NCBI RefSeq assembly: GCF_001294535.1
Contig: NZ_LGIC01000077.1
Location: forward strand, 1-64,000
Direction: 5' to 3'
Length of the DNA: 64,000 nucleotides
DNA from: Cypionkella psychrotolerans
GTDB lineage: Bacteria; Pseudomonadota; Alphaproteobacteria; Rhodobacterales; Rhodobacteraceae
Below, one piece after another: positions 62,251-64,000 of this stretch (its first letter is position 1; the number at the start of each line of letters is the position of its first letter). The notes below the pieces were generated by a model. That model saw only the letters and a list, made by a program, of their open reading frames with translations, did no database searches and was not told the origin of the DNA. The translations under genes and the position numbers were made by a program.

Positions 62251-63667
62251 GTGTCACCTGCGGCAGTTGGGTTACGTCCAACACGGCATCCGTGCCCAGC
62301 ACAAAATTGGGATGTTGCCCGGCAAGCCCAGTCACACGCACCGGATTGTAAAGGGTCAGCCATGCCGGATCGACCTGCATGACGGCATAGGCCTGCGCAT
62401 AGATCGCCGCCCGCACCGCAGGGTCAACGCAAGCGCGGCCCTGATCTATCAACGCCTCCAGTTGCGGGTTGTGATAGCCCTCCCACCACGACCCTTTCAC
62501 CCGCGCATCCAGCTTTTCAACCAGAACCCGGTAGGTGGAAAGTGGGCTGGAATCGAACACCGCCAGATCCCGGATTTCCTTGCGGCGGACCATATGCGCG
62601 TAGGCTTCGCGGTCCTCATGATAGGTTACGTCCAACGTGACCCCGATCAACGCCAACTGCGCGGCCAGCGCCGCCGTCAGCCGCACCGCCTCATCCGGCA
62701 GACGGGTCGGGCAAGACACACCCAACATCAGCCCCTCCGCAAACCCGGCCTCGGCCATCAGGGCTTTGGCCAAATCCAGATTGGGCAGCGGGGCAGGATC
62801 GCGGCCAGCGCCGAAATGCACCGGGCTGATAAAGCCATAAAGCGGGGTCGCTCCCCCCCCCATCACATCTTGGACAAGCGCGTCACGGTCCAGCGCCAGA
62901 TCCAACGCGCGGCGCAGGCGGCTGTCGGTCAACGGGCCTCTCGCCGCATTCATCAGGAAGATGATAGCCACCGGGTTCAGCGTTTCAACGCGCGTCACAC
63001 GAGGCCCGAGATCCACCCCATAGGGCAGATTGGTGGCCACCTGCGCCACGCCCACCCGCACCGCATCGGCCCGTGCCCCGGCATCGGGCATAGCTTGAAA
63101 TATCAGATCCGGTGCCGCTGATCCGCTCGCCGCTGCAGTCAGGTGAACCCGGCCGGGACTAGCCCCTGCCACTCGATAAACCCCGGTTCCCGCCATCGCA
63201 GCCAGATCGCCCGCATCCATGCGCGCCAGAGTGTCCGGCGACAGGATGAAGCCTTGCACCAGCACATCCAGCAAATCCGCCATCGGTTCGGCAAGCCGGA
63301 TGCAAAGCTGCCGCCCCTGCATCTGAATATCCGCAGCGCCCAGATACTGACGCCATACCGCAGGTGCCCCCAGGGTATAGCCTTTGTCCTCCCGCGCCAT
63401 GCGCTGCAACGATTGCGCCACCGCTGCCGCATCGCAGGGCGTGCCATCCTGAAACACCGCGCCTTCGCGCAAGGTGAATTCCCAGACGCAGGCATCCGCA
63501 CTCAGCGTCCAGCTTTCGGCAAGCTGCGGGGCAAAGTACTGACCGACACGCCGCACCAGCGTTTCGGCCACCGCCGATAGGATCGCCAGATCATCCGCAG
63601 CATCAGTGCAATCATGCGGGTCGACCAAATCGGCCCGGCGCTGCAGAATCGTGATAGGGGCGGTCAT
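62243..63667 (-). CDS. Family 5 solute-binding protein without signal peptide
   Basis: A 474-residue SBP_bac_5 protein with ESWTLSADACVWEFTLREGA, FQDGTPCDAAAVAQSL and LRRALDLALDRDALVQDV, so the fold is complete. The N terminus MTAPITILQRRADLVDPHD has no hydrophobic signal core and no lipobox, and the ATG overlaps the upstream ATPase stop, leaving little room for another start. Either it is exported by another route, acts inside the cell, or has lost its signal. Part of the third catabolic operon. Confidence 0.85.
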   Translation of the reverse strand: MTAPITILQRRADLVDPHDCTDAADDLAILSAVAETLVRRVGQYFAPQLAESWTLSADACVWEFTLREGAVFQDGTPCDAAAVAQSLQRMAREDKGYTLGAPAVWRQYLGAADIQMQGRQLCIRLAEPMADLLDVLVQGFILSPDTLARMDAGDLAAMAGTGVYRVAGASPGRVHLTAAASGSAAPDLIFQAMPDAGARADAVRVGVAQVATNLPYGVDLGPRVTRVETLNPVAIIFLMNAARGPLTDSRLRRALDLALDRDALVQDVMGGGATPLYGFISPVHFGAGRDPAPLPNLDLAKALMAEAGFAEGLMLGVSCPTRLPDEAVRLTAALAAQLALIGVTLDVTYHEDREAYAHMVRRKEIRDLAVFDSSPLSTYRVLVEKLDARVKGSWWEGYHNPQLEALIDQGRACVDPAVRAAIYAQAYAVMQVDPAWLTLYNPVRVTGLAGQHPNFVLGTDAVLDVTQLPQVTHG

Positions 63668-64000
63668 GGCATGTCCCTTTGCGGCTCGTCAGTCAGATGG
63701 CAGGCGACGGATTGGCCGTCGCCCATGTCGCGCAGCGCCGGGCGCTCCTGCGCGCACCGGTCCCAGGCATAGGGGCAGCGTGTGCGGAAACAGCAGCCGC
63801 TGGGCAGGGCCAATGCGCTCGGAACCTCGCCCTGCAATTCGATCTCGGGCCGGGAGCGGGTGGGGTTGATGCTGGGCGCCGCCGACAAAAGCGCACGGGT
63901 ATAGGGATGGCGCGGCATGGCAAACAGCCGGTCACGCGGTGCGGTTTCCACCAGAAAGCCCAGATACATCACCCCGATCCGGTCGGCGATGTGATGCACC
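63664..64000 (-). CDS. Peptide ABC transporter ATPase, C-terminal part (runs off the window)
   Basis: The final 111 residues of a DppD/OppF-type ATPase, from the switch-His region (HHIADRIGVMYLGFLVE) through PRHPYTRALLSAAPS to the oligopeptide C-terminal domain with CCFRTRCPYAWDRC. The four-Cys cluster is intact. The gene continues beyond the right edge, and upstream permease genes are expected there. Its stop overlaps the next gene's ATG. Confidence 0.9.
   Translation of the reverse strand, partial: VHHIADRIGVMYLGFLVETAPRDRLFAMPRHPYTRALLSAAPSINPTRSRPEIELQGEVPSALALPSGCCFRTRCPYAWDRCAQERPALRDMGDGQSVACHLTDEPQRDMP

Noticed and set aside
60787-63121. Two long plus-strand frames opposite the amidohydrolase and binding-protein genes
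   Set aside because: Shadows of well-supported minus-strand genes, with no family pattern of their own.

Overview
The window looks like a piece of a high-GC alphaproteobacterial replicon, most probably Rhodobacterales (Roseobacter/Paracoccus type). The reasons are base composition, gene content (DUF3726 protein, DUF1127 protein, Rnk-like factor, several Dpp-type ABC importers, Rhodobacterales-style IS elements) and the dense 4-bp start/stop overlaps in its operons. No rRNA, tRNA, CRISPR array or replication origin was seen. Identifications come from reading the sequence, not from database searches.

Layout. 1-5.9 kb is a damaged metal/transposon zone: a multicopper-oxidase fragment fused tail-to-tail to an MFS-transporter fragment, a CsoR/RcnR-type regulator with a G/C-tract operator, a membrane di-iron hydroxylase cut at its 3' end by a compact tniA-tniB-tniQ transposon, and a Tn3-family relic. 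5.9-15.2 kb is one leftward run of nine genes (Ldh-family reductase, betaine-type ABC importer ProX-ProW-ProV, aldehyde dehydrogenase, M19 dipeptidase, an unrecognised 560-residue protein, DUF3726, RidA) under a divergent LysR regulator with a clear dyad at its start. 16-24.5 kb is ordinary accessory/core DNA: DMT exporter, Fsr-like MFS, nitronate monooxygenase, 5-formyl-THF cyclo-ligase, TSUP permease, Rnk-like protein and DUF1127 protein, with RNA hairpins not tied to genes.

24.5-56.3 kb is an island rich in enzymes whose relatives act on D-amino-acid peptides or N-acyl D-amino acids: a Dpp-type importer with a class-C D-aminopeptidase (DAP), a PuuD-like amidotransferase, proline iminopeptidase and D-aminoacylase operon, an amidohydrolase with a second complete Dpp-type importer, a DmpA-type (P1) peptidase with an M55 D-aminopeptidase, and a roughly 1010-residue kinase/M23/aminotransferase fusion. 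Between these lie pseudogenes (ATP sulfurylase, DUF1611/DgcN-like, an amidohydrolase, MerR) and insertion sequences, including an intact IS1111-group IS110 element inserted inside a related copy.

57.5-64 kb carries a third, leftward catabolic operon entering from the right edge: a Dpp-type ATPase, a solute-binding-like protein without a signal peptide, amidohydrolase, Asp/Glu/hydantoin racemase, a DapA-superfamily aldolase and an atypical SDR, facing a PhzF-like gene. Together the three clusters suggest a scavenger that imports betaines and unusual (D-, N-acyl-, gamma-linked or cyclic) amino-acid compounds and hydrolyses them in the cytoplasm, in a genome region repeatedly broken by transposition.
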